A DNA stretch of 33,814 nt from Bacteroidia bacterium (GCA_009929375.1 SAAO01000040.1:1-33814); one strand, 5' to 3'; shown: positions 8,564 to 18,819, counted from the stretch's first letter. The notes: a model not told the origin generated them from the sequence alone. Program-made: numbers and translations.

Positions 8564-9979
8564 ATGAAACGTAATAATTTGTTGATATTCTTTGTATTGT
8601 TTTTGTTGGTATTGCCCACCTCATTTGTAAATGCGCAAAACGATAGTGTGAAATATAACTTTGGTACATCGGTTTTGCTTTCCACAGGTCGTTATTCTCC
8701 CTTCTGGCTTCACAGCAACCGTTTCGGATCAGTTACCGAGCGTGGAGCAGGCTTTCATACCGAAGCTGGATTTGAAAAACCAATGGCCAATCTCAGTGCT
8801 GATTTCGACTATGGTTTCGGAGCTCAGGCAATTTTTCTGAACGATAATCAGAAAACGCTGCTAATTCCACAGGAGTATTATATCAAAGCCCGTTGGCATA
8901 AGATTGGTATGCGTATAGGGGCAATGAAAGAACATTACGGCAATCAGGATTCTGTATTGTCGGCCGGTGGTTTTATGTTTTCAAAAAACAGCCGCCCCAT
9001 GCCAAAGATTTGGGTCGGTATCGACAAATTTTCAGCCGTTCCGTTTACAGCAGGATATGTTGAGGTACGTGGCGGACTTTCGCATGGCTGGTTCAACGAC
9101 GAGGTGTACACAGTTGATCCCTTTCTACATCATAAATATGTATATTTTCGGTTTGGCGGACATTTGCCGTTGCGGTTTCAGTACGGACTCGATCATGTGG
9201 CGCAATGGGGCGGACGTTCGCCAAATTATGGTCCACAGCCTTCTAAAATAAGCGATTTAGTGAGAGTTTTTGTGGCAGCTTCCGGTGGTGCCGATGCGGC
9301 CACACCCGATCAGATTAATGTGTTGGGAAATCATATTATTTCGCAAAGTATGAAACTCGATGTAGTCGTGCAGGACTTCAGAATTTCTGCTTACTGGCAG
9401 AATTTTACCGAGGATACGCCTTTCCGCCTTATGTGGCAAACCATGAATGTATCTGATGGTATTTGGGGTTTGTCGGTTCGTAACGAATCTTTTCCTGTTG
9501 TCAAAGGTTTTCTGTATGAATATATCAATACCACCGATCAGTCGGGGCCTTATCACGATAAGGATGGTATTGTGTATGGTGGTAGCGATTCGTATATGAC
9601 TAATGGTGTTTATTCCGGTGGCTGGAATTATTTTGGAGCCAATATCGGGACTCCGTTGATTTCTTCGCCTTATTATAATACCGATGGTTATACGCAAACA
9701 TGGAACAACCGTGTGAAGGCGCACCATTTTGGCATTGAAGGTGAAAGTCATGGCATTTCGTTCAGAGTGTTGGCTACATTCACGTCGAATTTTGGTGTGT
9801 ACGGCTATCCAAATGCAGTGAGTAAGTTTCAAAATAGTTTTATGACTGAGTTTTCCGGCAAAATCACATCCGATACACAATGGTTGCTGAGCCTTGGTGT
9901 TGACAGAGGCGAATTGCGCGGCAACAGCAGTGGTTTTCTTGTGGGACTCCGAAAATCCGGAATGTTGATAAAGTATTGA
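8564..9979 (+). CDS. Capsule assembly Wzi family outer-membrane protein
   Basis: The 471-residue protein resembles the Wzi/OprD-like beta-barrel family that anchors or helps assemble surface polysaccharide. It has a cleavable signal peptide (ending near FVNAQ, residue 25). The sequence then shows many alternating amphipathic strands rich in aromatic and Gly residues (STGRYSPFWLHSNRFGS, YYIKARWHKIGMRIGAMKEHYG, LRFQYGLDHVAQWGGRSPNYG). The RYSPFWLHSNRFG segment is characteristic of the Bacteroidales members, and the length is typical. It is translationally close to the kelch lipoprotein, suggesting a shared envelope task. No capsule glycosyltransferases lie in the window, so the link to capsule is by family only. 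Confidence 0.82.
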   Translation: MKRNNLLIFFVLFLLVLPTSFVNAQNDSVKYNFGTSVLLSTGRYSPFWLHSNRFGSVTERGAGFHTEAGFEKPMANLSADFDYGFGAQAIFLNDNQKTLLIPQEYYIKARWHKIGMRIGAMKEHYGNQDSVLSAGGFMFSKNSRPMPKIWVGIDKFSAVPFTAGYVEVRGGLSHGWFNDEVYTVDPFLHHKYVYFRFGGHLPLRFQYGLDHVAQWGGRSPNYGPQPSKISDLVRVFVAASGGADAATPDQINVLGNHIISQSMKLDVVVQDFRISAYWQNFTEDTPFRLMWQTMNVSDGIWGLSVRNESFPVVKGFLYEYINTTDQSGPYHDKDGIVYGGSDSYMTNGVYSGGWNYFGANIGTPLISSPYYNTDGYTQTWNNRVKAHHFGIEGESHGISFRVLATFTSNFGVYGYPNAVSKFQNSFMTEFSGKITSDTQWLLSLGVDRGELRGNSSGFLVGLRKSGMLIKY

Positions 9980-10133
9980 AAATTAGTGTTTATGATTTTC
10001 TGTATTTTCTATAACACATTTGTCCACCCCTAAAAAGCATTTTTAATATAGCAAATCTTGGTTTTCGAATGGCCACGTTGAAACAAATAAAATAGTGAAA
10101 GTACAATAAGTCGAACAATAAATCAATTATGTT

Positions 10134-10178
10134 TGCGGGATTTTCTCAGGAGATTTCTTGTGACAAGCCCGCATTTTT
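10134..10178 (+). terminator. Possible branched terminator in the 9980-10341 gap
   Basis: TGCGGG (10134-10139) pairs with CCCGCA (10168-10173), followed by T-rich sequence. Inside the long loop is a smaller CTTG-TGA-CAAG hairpin (10157-10167). It lies 154 nt past the Wzi stop codon, so it could end that transcript, but the outer stem is only 6 bp. I see nothing else interpretable in 9980-10341. Confidence 0.4.
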
Positions 10179-10341
10179 ATTTTCAATATTTTCGAAAACT
10201 ACCTGTTTCTTTTGATAGATTTGAGATAACATGGGTGTAAATATTTTGTGTGAGCAGGCAAGATTTTGATAAACAGTATCTGTCGAAGCGATTGTTTGAA
10301 CACCATTTACAGGTCATTTTATATCAAATTTGGTGTAAGTG

Positions 10342-10394
10342 TACAGTTTTGATTAACTGTGACATTCGTCGATGAAAAAATAACGCTAAGTTTG
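10342..10394 (+). promoter_or_regulatory. Shared activator site and promoter, unit 1
   Basis: A 23-bp element at 10342-10364 reads TACA, G, TTTTGATTAA, C, TGTGACA. It is followed after 22 nt by the -7 box TAAGTTTG (10387-10394). Nearly the same arrangement precedes unit 2 at 18882-18935. No good -33 sequence is present at the usual distance, as expected for an activator-dependent promoter. Here the element also contains an inverted repeat, ACAGTT and AACTGT separated by 6 nt. The leader to the M6 protease gene would be about 80 nt. Confidence 0.6.
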
Positions 10395-10483
10395 TAATTA
10401 ATAATAAGCTTATATAGAATAAACAAAGCTCTTTATAGATATAAGAAACAACCTTTTTTGAATACAAACTAATCATAATACGA

Positions 10484-12661
10484 ATGAAGAACAAGGACAC
10501 ATTTTCGTTACTTTCCACACTTTTTGTGTGCTTGCTGGCTATTGGTTTCTCTGCTTCCGGCACTGTACAGTCACAAAATAACCGGCTAAACAAAACTCAA
10601 GAATCAGCTACTCAAACTGAGCATATCAAAGGTCTTGTTGTGCTTATCGACTTTGCCGACCGCACAGCTTATTTTACACCTGCCGAAGTTGACAGCTTTT
10701 TTAATCAGACAGGATACACCCGTTTTGGAAATAATGGTTCGGTGCGCGATTACTGGTATGCTGTGTCGCAGGGACGTGTGGATGTGCAAACGATAGTGAC
10801 ACCGGCTTACTACAAAGCTCCGAAGCCATTTTCGTATTACGATACCGACGGTGGTGGCGGACATACACACGAATTGCTCGATTCTGCGCTCAACTGGCTC
10901 GAAAAACGTGGATTTGATTTTTCACAACTTACTGTAGATGCCAACAAAAATATCAAAGCATTGAGTTTTCAGTTTGTCGGTAATTCGGGTGCAAAAGGTT
11001 TGTGGGGACATTCGAGCCATCATGACCGCACTTTCGATGGGGTAAACACTGCCTCGTATCAGATTTCGGAGCTTGGAACCTCGGAAATGCGCTTGGGTGG
11101 AATTTGTCACGAGCAGGGCCACATGCTTTTTGGCTGGCCCGATACTTACGACATTGACGGCACAAATGGTGGTTCGAGCGGTTGTGGAAAATTCGACTTG
11201 ATGGCTGCCGGAAACTCAAATAGCAGAGGAGAGCCAAGCCAGAATCCCATGCCACCCAATCCGTTTTTTCGTTATCTGAAAGGCTGGAATGATATGATTT
11301 CGCTCAACGAAATGCCACAAAACAGTACGCTCGAAATTATTGCCAACAGCTGGAATACTTATGTGTATCGCAATCCCGACCGACCCGGCGAAATGTACAT
11401 TATTGAAGCACGCAGAAAGCCTTATCGTAATGTGGATATGCCGGGCGAAGGTGTATTGGTCTGGCACATCGACAGTGCTATTTCCAACAATGCTAATCAG
11501 CACCGTACCGAGCAAAAACACTATAAAGTGTCGGTAGTACAGGCTGATAATGCTTTTCATCTTGAACGAGGATCGAATGCCGGTGATGCTAATGATTATT
11601 TTAAAGCAGGTATTTTCCCAAATCTCACAACCAATTATACCAAATGGTGGAATTCAGCCTTTTCGGGTCTTCAATTGCGAAACGTTAGTACTGTTGCCGA
11701 CATTATGACGGCAAAATTTGGTAGTTATTTCGAAACGGATGTGCCTCTTACATCCGGTAAAACACTGGGCGGAAGTGTGAGTCCTTTCGGATTGAAGTAT
11801 TACAGCCTGACCAACAATGCCACTTACAGGGCTGTAGCCGATAAAGGTTTCGAGGTGCTCGATTGTGTAGTGGATGGTGTGTCGCAGGGAAATGTGTCTG
11901 AATATGTTTTCTCAAATATAGACAAAGCTCATAATATCAATTTCAGTTTTATGCACAAAGCCGTTCCGCTGACGAATGTGCTGAAGTTGGTAAATTATAA
12001 ATATTACGAAGGCTCGTGGAAATCCATGCCCGATTTTAGTAAACTGACTCCTGTGAAATCAGGAAATCTGACAACGGTTACACTCGCTATATCAGGCAGA
12101 ACCAGCGATAATTTCGGAATTGTGTACACAGGCTATATTCAGGCTCCAACCACCGGAGAATATACTTTTTATCTTACAGCCGATGATGGTGCACGTTTTC
12201 TGATCGATGGTGTGGAAATAGTAGCTAATCAGTGCGAACCTGAAAAGAAAGGTAAAATATATCTTGAAGCCGGTTATCATGCCTTTACACTTGAGTTCTT
12301 CGAAATTCAGGTTACCGAATCGATGTATTTACGCTGGAGTGGCCCGGGACTTACAAAAAGAAATCTTTCGGGTTTTGTGATTGGTAATGTGGACTATACT
12401 GCACTCAACGATTTGTGTAACGAAAGAAATGCCCGCCTCCGTACCGACAGACAAAATATTTATATCTCAGCCGAGAATACAGAAGTTGCCGAAATAGAAG
12501 TGTTTAATATGGCGGGAATGTTGCAGTATAAAGGAAAAATCGATTTGTCGCAGGGCGTAGCTGCAATTTCAAATTCTCAATTCAGCGCAGGAGTTTATGT
12601 GGTGCGTGTGATGACCGGCAATAAAATGCTGATCAGGGATAAAATATGCATAGTAAGGTAA
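10484..12661 (+). CDS. M6 family zinc metalloprotease with PA14 domain and sorting domain
   Basis: A 725-residue secreted protease. A signal peptide (about 1-31) is followed by an M6 (immune inhibitor A-like) catalytic domain to about residue 395. Its zinc motif HEQGHMLFGWPD (H209, E210, H213) matches the family pattern HExxHxxxGxPD, and FDLMAAGN follows as the probable Met-turn. Residues about 504-625 form a PA14-like carbohydrate-binding beta barrel (YTGYIQAPTTGEYTFYL, DDGARFLIDG, LRWSGPG). The last 70 residues (EIEVFNMAGMLQY to GVYVVRVM) resemble a Por/T9SS sorting domain, so cell-surface or extracellular delivery is likely. The ATG at 10484 directly precedes the signal peptide. It heads an operon with a GH92 gene 17 nt downstream, which suggests that the substrate is a glycoprotein. 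Confidence 0.88.
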   Translation: MKNKDTFSLLSTLFVCLLAIGFSASGTVQSQNNRLNKTQESATQTEHIKGLVVLIDFADRTAYFTPAEVDSFFNQTGYTRFGNNGSVRDYWYAVSQGRVDVQTIVTPAYYKAPKPFSYYDTDGGGGHTHELLDSALNWLEKRGFDFSQLTVDANKNIKALSFQFVGNSGAKGLWGHSSHHDRTFDGVNTASYQISELGTSEMRLGGICHEQGHMLFGWPDTYDIDGTNGGSSGCGKFDLMAAGNSNSRGEPSQNPMPPNPFFRYLKGWNDMISLNEMPQNSTLEIIANSWNTYVYRNPDRPGEMYIIEARRKPYRNVDMPGEGVLVWHIDSAISNNANQHRTEQKHYKVSVVQADNAFHLERGSNAGDANDYFKAGIFPNLTTNYTKWWNSAFSGLQLRNVSTVADIMTAKFGSYFETDVPLTSGKTLGGSVSPFGLKYYSLTNNATYRAVADKGFEVLDCVVDGVSQGNVSEYVFSNIDKAHNINFSFMHKAVPLTNVLKLVNYKYYEGSWKSMPDFSKLTPVKSGNLTTVTLAISGRTSDNFGIVYTGYIQAPTTGEYTFYLTADDGARFLIDGVEIVANQCEPEKKGKIYLEAGYHAFTLEFFEIQVTESMYLRWSGPGLTKRNLSGFVIGNVDYTALNDLCNERNARLRTDRQNIYISAENTEVAEIEVFNMAGMLQYKGKIDLSQGVAAISNSQFSAGVYVVRVMTGNKMLIRDKICIVR

Positions 12662-12678
12662 GTATTTAAATTCAGACA

Positions 12679-14694
12679 ATGATATTTCGTTTTTCGTTCC
12701 TTTTGTTTTCTTTAGTGATAAGTGTTTGGGGTTGTGTGGCCTCACCGTCGGGAGTTCTTGCAAAAGTCAATCTTTTTGCAGGAACTTCAGGCGATAACGG
12801 ACAGGTTGATCCGGGTGCTGCAGTGCCTTTCGGAATGGTGCGCGTTTGTCCCGACAGTGAACCACGTAGTCATGCCGGATACGATTTTGCAGTGACACGC
12901 ACAAGCGGTATTTCTATAAACAGACTTTCGGGAGTGGGTTGTAGTGGTGCCGGGGGAAACCTCAGTATTAAACCGACAGGTCACAATGAAGAATTGCATA
13001 TCGTAAAAAGTACTGAAAAAGCATGGCCGGGATACTACGAAACGACTTTTGATAATGGTGTAAAAGCGAGACTGACGGCCACTGTGAATACAGCTGTGGA
13101 GCAGTTTCAGTTCCCTGATAACTCTAAAAAGCAACTTACGATTAACTTTGGAGCTTCGTACGAACGAATTTCTAAAGAATGGCATCGGGTAATCAACGAT
13201 CGTGAGATAGAAGGTTTTATTTCAGCATCCAATGTTTGTGGACGCGGGCAGTACAGGCTTTATTTTTATCTCAGCACTAGTGAGCCATTTCAAATACTAT
13301 CAGACAAAGACAAAATTGCAGAACTTCTGTTTAAAGGGAAAAAGAATAAGCCTGTGGAAGTGCGTATCACCGTTTCGTCGGTCGATTTGGTAACTGCCCG
13401 CAATGAACAAAAACTTTTGGCAGATAAATCGTTTTCCAAGCTTACAAAAATAGCTGGTAATGAATGGAAAAAGGTGCTTTCGACTATTGAAGTGGAAGGT
13501 AATGAAGCAGAACAAACCTTATTTTACACTTTGCTTTATCGCGTTTATCTGAGTCCGGCCGTTGTAAGTTCGGCTGCTGGCAAATATTTTGGCACCGATG
13601 GACAAATTCATAAAACTCACGGAACGCCTTACTATAGTTCGTGGTCGCTTTGGGACACTTACCGCACCAAATTTCCATTGCTATGCCTGTTGAGTCCCGA
13701 TAAAATGAGTTATATCTCGCAGTCGCTGGTGCGTTTGTACCAAACCGGCAAGGAAAACTGGAGCACAAAGTACGAAGCCACACCTACTGTGCGCACCGAA
13801 CATGCCGGTATTTTGCTGCTCGACGCTTATCGAAAAGGAATCAAAAACATTCGCTTTGCGGATTGTTACGAAGCCCTTTGTCGCGAAGCAGCTGTGCTGC
13901 CCATGAATTCTCCCGACCAAAAACTCGAAGCCACAGCCGATTTATGGGCTTTGGCACAAATTGCTGAAATACTAGGTAAAAAGGCCGATGCAGAGAAATA
14001 TGCATCGCAATCAGCCGCATTATTCAAAAATACCTGGCAAAAGGAATTTATGAAAATTGACCACAGCTATAGCAAAATGGGCGGAAACGGTTTGTATCAG
14101 GGGACGCGCTGGCAATATCGTTGGGCCGTTCCGCAATATCTGAAAGAGATGGAAGATTGGTCGGGCGGAAAAGACACATTATTAGCTCAACTGACGCGCT
14201 TTTTCGATCAGAGTTTGTACAATCAGGGCAATGAACCCGATATTCATGTGCCTTTCCTGTTTAACCGTTTGGGAGCACCACAGAAGACCTCTGAAACTGT
14301 TCATTCGCTTCTCACAGGCGAAATTCTTCACAAATATGGTGGAAATTCTGAATTTAAAACTCCCTATTTTGGCCGTGCTTTTAAAAATGCACCCGAAGGT
14401 TTTATGCCTGAAATGGATGAAGACGATGGGACTATGGGTGCATGGTTTGTATTTGGAGCTTCAGGTTTGTATCCGTTGATAGTGGGCGAAAAATTGTACG
14501 AAATCAGTTCACCCATTTTCAATAAAGTGAAAATCAAGCCTGAAAATGGAAAAACATTCACCATACGCACTTCAAACAGGAAAAAGCTTTCCGATCCGAT
14601 AAAAAGCATTTATCTGAATGGCCGTAAATATGATAGTTGGCAGATTTCGCATACAGAGATAAAAGCCGGAGGAGTGTTTGAGTTAAGATATTGA
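12679..14694 (+). CDS. GH92 family alpha-mannosidase (short divergent member)
   Basis: GH92 enzymes are calcium-dependent exo-alpha-mannosidases that trim mannose from N-glycans and yeast mannan. This 671-residue protein shows the family landmarks: GTSGDNGQVDPGAAVPFGMV near the N-terminus, the WSLWDTYRTKFPL segment, GNEPD with the presumed catalytic acid E519, and MDEDDGTMGAW with the acidic base cluster D580-D583. It is about 80-100 residues shorter than usual and GGDNG-like calcium/substrate loops differ, so linkage specificity may be unusual. The N-terminus is a signal peptide. A possible lipid-attachment Cys occurs in VWGC, but Trp at that position makes a lipobox uncertain. Its stop codon overlaps a TTG in frame with the downstream regulator, so the genes are tightly linked. 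Confidence 0.88.
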   Translation: MIFRFSFLLFSLVISVWGCVASPSGVLAKVNLFAGTSGDNGQVDPGAAVPFGMVRVCPDSEPRSHAGYDFAVTRTSGISINRLSGVGCSGAGGNLSIKPTGHNEELHIVKSTEKAWPGYYETTFDNGVKARLTATVNTAVEQFQFPDNSKKQLTINFGASYERISKEWHRVINDREIEGFISASNVCGRGQYRLYFYLSTSEPFQILSDKDKIAELLFKGKKNKPVEVRITVSSVDLVTARNEQKLLADKSFSKLTKIAGNEWKKVLSTIEVEGNEAEQTLFYTLLYRVYLSPAVVSSAAGKYFGTDGQIHKTHGTPYYSSWSLWDTYRTKFPLLCLLSPDKMSYISQSLVRLYQTGKENWSTKYEATPTVRTEHAGILLLDAYRKGIKNIRFADCYEALCREAAVLPMNSPDQKLEATADLWALAQIAEILGKKADAEKYASQSAALFKNTWQKEFMKIDHSYSKMGGNGLYQGTRWQYRWAVPQYLKEMEDWSGGKDTLLAQLTRFFDQSLYNQGNEPDIHVPFLFNRLGAPQKTSETVHSLLTGEILHKYGGNSEFKTPYFGRAFKNAPEGFMPEMDEDDGTMGAWFVFGASGLYPLIVGEKLYEISSPIFNKVKIKPENGKTFTIRTSNRKKLSDPIKSIYLNGRKYDSWQISHTEIKAGGVFELRY

Positions 14695-14711
14695 AAAAAA
14701 ACGACTTGTGC

Positions 14712-17700
14712 ATGAAAAATAAAAGATACCTGATATTATTTTTATTTAGTATTTATATTTGGCTGCTTCACGCCATTCCTTATCATGTGCAACGAATCGA
14801 CAGTCGTGCCGGCCTTTCGAACAGTGCTGTTTTGTCGATGTATCAGGACGAAAACGGTTTTATGTGGGTTGGCACCTACAACGGACTGAATCGCTATGAT
14901 GGTAAGTTTATTGAATCATTCGGGCTCGACGAAAGTATCAATAATGTACAGTCGAGTAATATCATTCATAATATTCAGGATGCCGGTGACAATTGTCTCT
15001 GGTTGTCGACCTATATTGGTTTCAATAAATTTTCGGTGGAGAAAAACAGGGTAGTGGAACATTACCCCAAATACGGATATCCGTTTCATTTGGCTTCTAA
15101 TGGAAAAGATTTGACCTGCCTTGTAGCCAAAAAAGGGTTTATATCGGTTTATGATAAAGCTGAACATAAGTTTATTGATGTGTCTTTCAGAGATGTTGAT
15201 CCCGTTATGGTGATAAATGCTTTTTTTGATCGTACTGATTATTTATGGATAATATCAAAAAATGGTCAGATCAGGCGTCTGAAAGTCACTATTAAACAAT
15301 CTGGAAAAAGTCTTTTACCTTTGATTGAACCTTCTGCAATTACCCTGAATACCGGTAATCTGAATGTGGCTTTCGAGGATAACGGTCTTATTCATTTGGT
15401 TAGCGCAGCGGGCGATCTTTATTCGTATGATATTGAGCGTAAAAAGAATAATTATATTCACAATATTGCCCACCTCATGCAGCGTTACGGAGGCATTTCA
15501 TCCATTGTGAGTTTTCACGACGATTTGTGGGTTTCGTTTAAAGGAAGTGGTGTTTTAAAACTGGTTACAGCACAAAAGTACACCGAAGAAATACTTGATA
15601 TGAGTACCGGTGTATTTTGTTTAGCAAAGGACAGATATCAGGATATTATGTGGGTTGGCTCTGATGGACAGGGAGTGCAGATTTACGGTGTAAAAACCTC
15701 TATTTTCAATACAATTTCGTCGTCGGCATTACCTGTTCAGGTAAAAAAACCAATCCGTTCAATTTATACCGATGCATCGAATACGCTTTGGATTGGCACT
15801 AAAGGTGATGGACTTATCAGAATTAAAAATTACGAGCATTTTGCCGATCAACCTGTGCCTGCTAATGCTGTAGTCAGATATAAAGTAGGTGATGGCTTGT
15901 CGAGTGATCAGATTTTCTATATCGGCAACAGTAATTATCATAATATCATATGGTTGGGAACTGAAGGGCCAGGGTTATCGTATTTTTCTAATTCCGATCA
16001 GCGAATTTATAATGTAATCAATAAAACAGGTACACAGATTCGTGCCGTTCACGCGTTGGTTGAGCAAAACGATAGTGTGTTGTGGCTGGCCACTTCTACT
16101 TATGGTTTGCAAAGGGTTAGTTATTTTAAAAAAGGAAATTCGTTGATAGTGAGTGCTATAAAAGTGTTTGAGTTTGAGAGGAACAAAAAAACTGTCAACG
16201 ATTTCTTTTCCATTCGTAAAGATAATAATGGGATTTTATGGATTGGAAGCAGAGGAGACGGGGTAATTCGTTTCAATATCAATTCTTACGAATATAGTTT
16301 TATAACTTCGGGGAAACAGTTTAATTCACCTGTCGACGATATTCTGACGAGTTGTTTTGCACACGATTCGATATTTTATTTTGGATCATGTGCCGGGTTG
16401 CTGAAGCTGTCGGAATCAGGTGAAAAGCTCACTGAAGTGCCGAATAAAGCCTGAAGCGGAATGCGTGAAATGATTCACGGCATGCAGGAAGATAAAACCG
16501 GTTGTTTGTGGATGAGCACCAACCGTGGACTTGAAAAATATAATCCGACCAACAATGTTTTTCACAAATATATAAAGTACACCGGTCTGAATGTGATTGA
16601 ATTCAGCGATAATGCCGATTATAAATGTTCCTACACTGATCGAATATTTTTTGGTGGCATTGACGGTGTGGTATGGATTGAACAAAACATTCCCGATCAT
16701 AAAAGTTTTTCGCCCGAAGTGCAATTTAATTGCCTTATTACGAATGGCGTAAAAGAGAATATTGCTCCGTATATGCGAAAAAACAGAAACGGAGAATATC
16801 TGGAGCTTAGTTACGATCGCAATACTTTTTCGGTATCGTTTGTGGCCATTGATTTTGTGCGCGGGGCAAATATCGAATACCTCTATCAGCTCGAAAACTA
16901 CAGTGACGAGTGGTACAATGCAGATGATCAGAACACTGCAAAATTTAATTCGTTACCTCCTGGAGAGTATAAATTAAATGTGAAATACAAATACGATGTT
17001 TTTGATGAAGAATCGGAGTATTTTAGTTTGATAATTGTGATACGGCCACCATGGTATCTGACAGGGTTAGCCAAAGTTTTATACTTTGTAGTATTCCTGC
17101 TGTTCGTTTTTGCTTTTTTACGGTGGAATTCACGTCGTAATATGCTCAAACGTCAGGCATTTAAACAGCAGGTTATAGAAAAGAATAAAGAAGATCTTTA
17201 TGAGACAAAGATGAAGTTCTTCACAAACATTACTCATGAGTTTCTTACACCATTAACCCTTATTCAGGGGCCTTGCGAACGTATTATTGAATACAGAAAT
17301 TCGGATGATTATATCCGAAAATACGCAGGATTGCTTAAGGCCAATGTGGATCGTTTACAACTATTGATCCATGAAATTATAAACTTCAGTAAAAGGGAAG
17401 AATTTGGAGACCAAATTTGCAACGTATCACGTGTAAATCTGGATGAAACCCTGAAAACCATTCAACTGGCTTTTGCTGACTCTGCCGAACGAAGCAAGAT
17501 TGATTTTAAATTTTCCTATCCTTCTGATTTGTATTGGAATACGGATGTTTCCTGTTTCAATAAAATTATGATGAATTTATTGTCGAATGCATTTAAGTAC
17601 ACTCCTGATCATGGAACTATTGATGTGAAAGTGACAATAGCAAACAATGAACTTCTTATTTCAGTGTATAATACCGGTAAGGGTATTCCTGAGGCCGAAA

Positions 17701-18755
17701 TTCAACAGGTTTTCGAACGATTCCGGATTCTGGACAATATGGAACAGAACAGTTATATGGATTTTTCTTCTAGAAACGGGCTCGGACTAGCCATTTGTTA
17801 CAGTATGATAAGAATGCTGAAAGGACGTGTGGATGTAAAGAGCGAAGTGGATAAATATGCTGAGTTTGTGGTTTATCTGCCTGTAGTTGAAGTGAATACT
17901 AAACCGGAACCCGAAATGGAAAATAAACCTGAAGTTCCAGCCAAAATACAGAAGTCTGTACCACGTATTTCAGTGCGCAAAAAGATTCTGATTGTAGACG
18001 ACAATAAGGATATTGTGTGGATGGTATCGGAGTTAATTCAGGATAAATATGATATTATCGAAGCATATAGTGCTCAGGAAGCTCTTGAACTGCTTGATAA
18101 TGAACTACCCGAATTGATTGTGGCAGACCTTATGATGCCCGGTGAACTGGATGGAAGTGATTTAGTGAAGCGCCTGAAATCCAATAATTTTACGGCGCAT
18201 ATTCCTGTGATTATTATTTCGGCTAAAAACTCGATGGAAGATCAGATAGCCGGTTTGGAATATGGTGCCGACTTTTATCTGACCAAACCTTTCAATTTGT
18301 CGTATTTGCGAACCACTATCGAAAAGTTAATCGAAAAGAAAAGCGCTTTGAAAGATTTTTACAACTCACCTCTGAGTGCAATAGAGCTTAAAGGTGGACA
18401 GATGATGCATCATGAAGATCAGCAATTTCTAACTTTGGTAAGGCAGATTATTGATAAAAATATGTCGGTCGGCGAATTGCGACCCGAATATATTTCAGAA
18501 CAGCTGCGAATGAATCCACAGGCATTTTATCGTAAACTAAAAGCTGTGACAACGCTATCGCCGAGTGAATTTATCAAACGATATCGTTTTTCTGTGGCAG
18601 CCCGTTTACTGCTCTCTTCGAACATGTCGGTGAAGGAAATTATATACAAGGTAGGCATTAATAACCGCTCATATTTTTACCGCGAGTTTTCAAAATTATA
18701 CAACAGTACTCCTAAAGAATACCGCCTGATACATAATCCGGATGATGATCTCTGA
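14712..18755 (+). pseudogene. Hybrid two-component system regulator (HTCS) split by an in-frame TGA
   Basis: HTCS proteins fuse sensor, kinase and DNA-binding regulator in one inner-membrane protein and control glycan loci. Read through, the frame has 1347 codons, normal for the family. It has a signal anchor (MKNKRYLILFLFSIYIWLL) and Reg_prop propeller repeats (GFMWVGTYNGLNRYDG, TLWIGTKGDGLIRI, ILWIGSRGDGVIRF, CLWMSTNRGLEKYN). Next come a Y_Y_Y domain, a membrane helix near 782-804, HisKA with H842 (ITHEFLTPLTLI), and HATPase motifs (NLLSNAFKY, GKGIPE, GLGLAI). A receiver with D1139 (VADLMMPG) and an AraC-type HTH end the protein. TGA at 16452-16454 (codon 581) breaks the last part of the propeller, and both sides stay in the same frame. 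The downstream ATG at 16461 has no signal peptide. TGA ends several other genes here, so it is not recoded. It may be a nonsense mutation, sequencing error or readthrough. The start is ATG 14712; a TTG at 14691 is possible. Confidence 0.85.
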
Positions 18756-18796
18756 TTTTTTCCCCGTTAAGCATTTGTAGTCATGTTTTTATTTTG

Positions 18797-18819
18797 TTAT
18801 GCAGGTTTGTGTTGCATAA
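18797..18819. repeat. Short inverted repeat between HTCS and unit 2
   Basis: TTATGCA (18797-18803) and TGCATAA (18813-18819) form a 7-bp stem with a 9-nt GT-rich loop. It lies 41 nt after the HTCS stop. It could be a weak terminator or an operator; no T tail follows directly. Confidence 0.3.

Noticed and set aside
16452-16483. Selenocysteine insertion at the HTCS TGA
   Set aside because: A hairpin does follow the TGA, but HTCS propellers have no redox role and no known Sec residue, and the ATGA loop does not resemble a typical bacterial SECIS loop.
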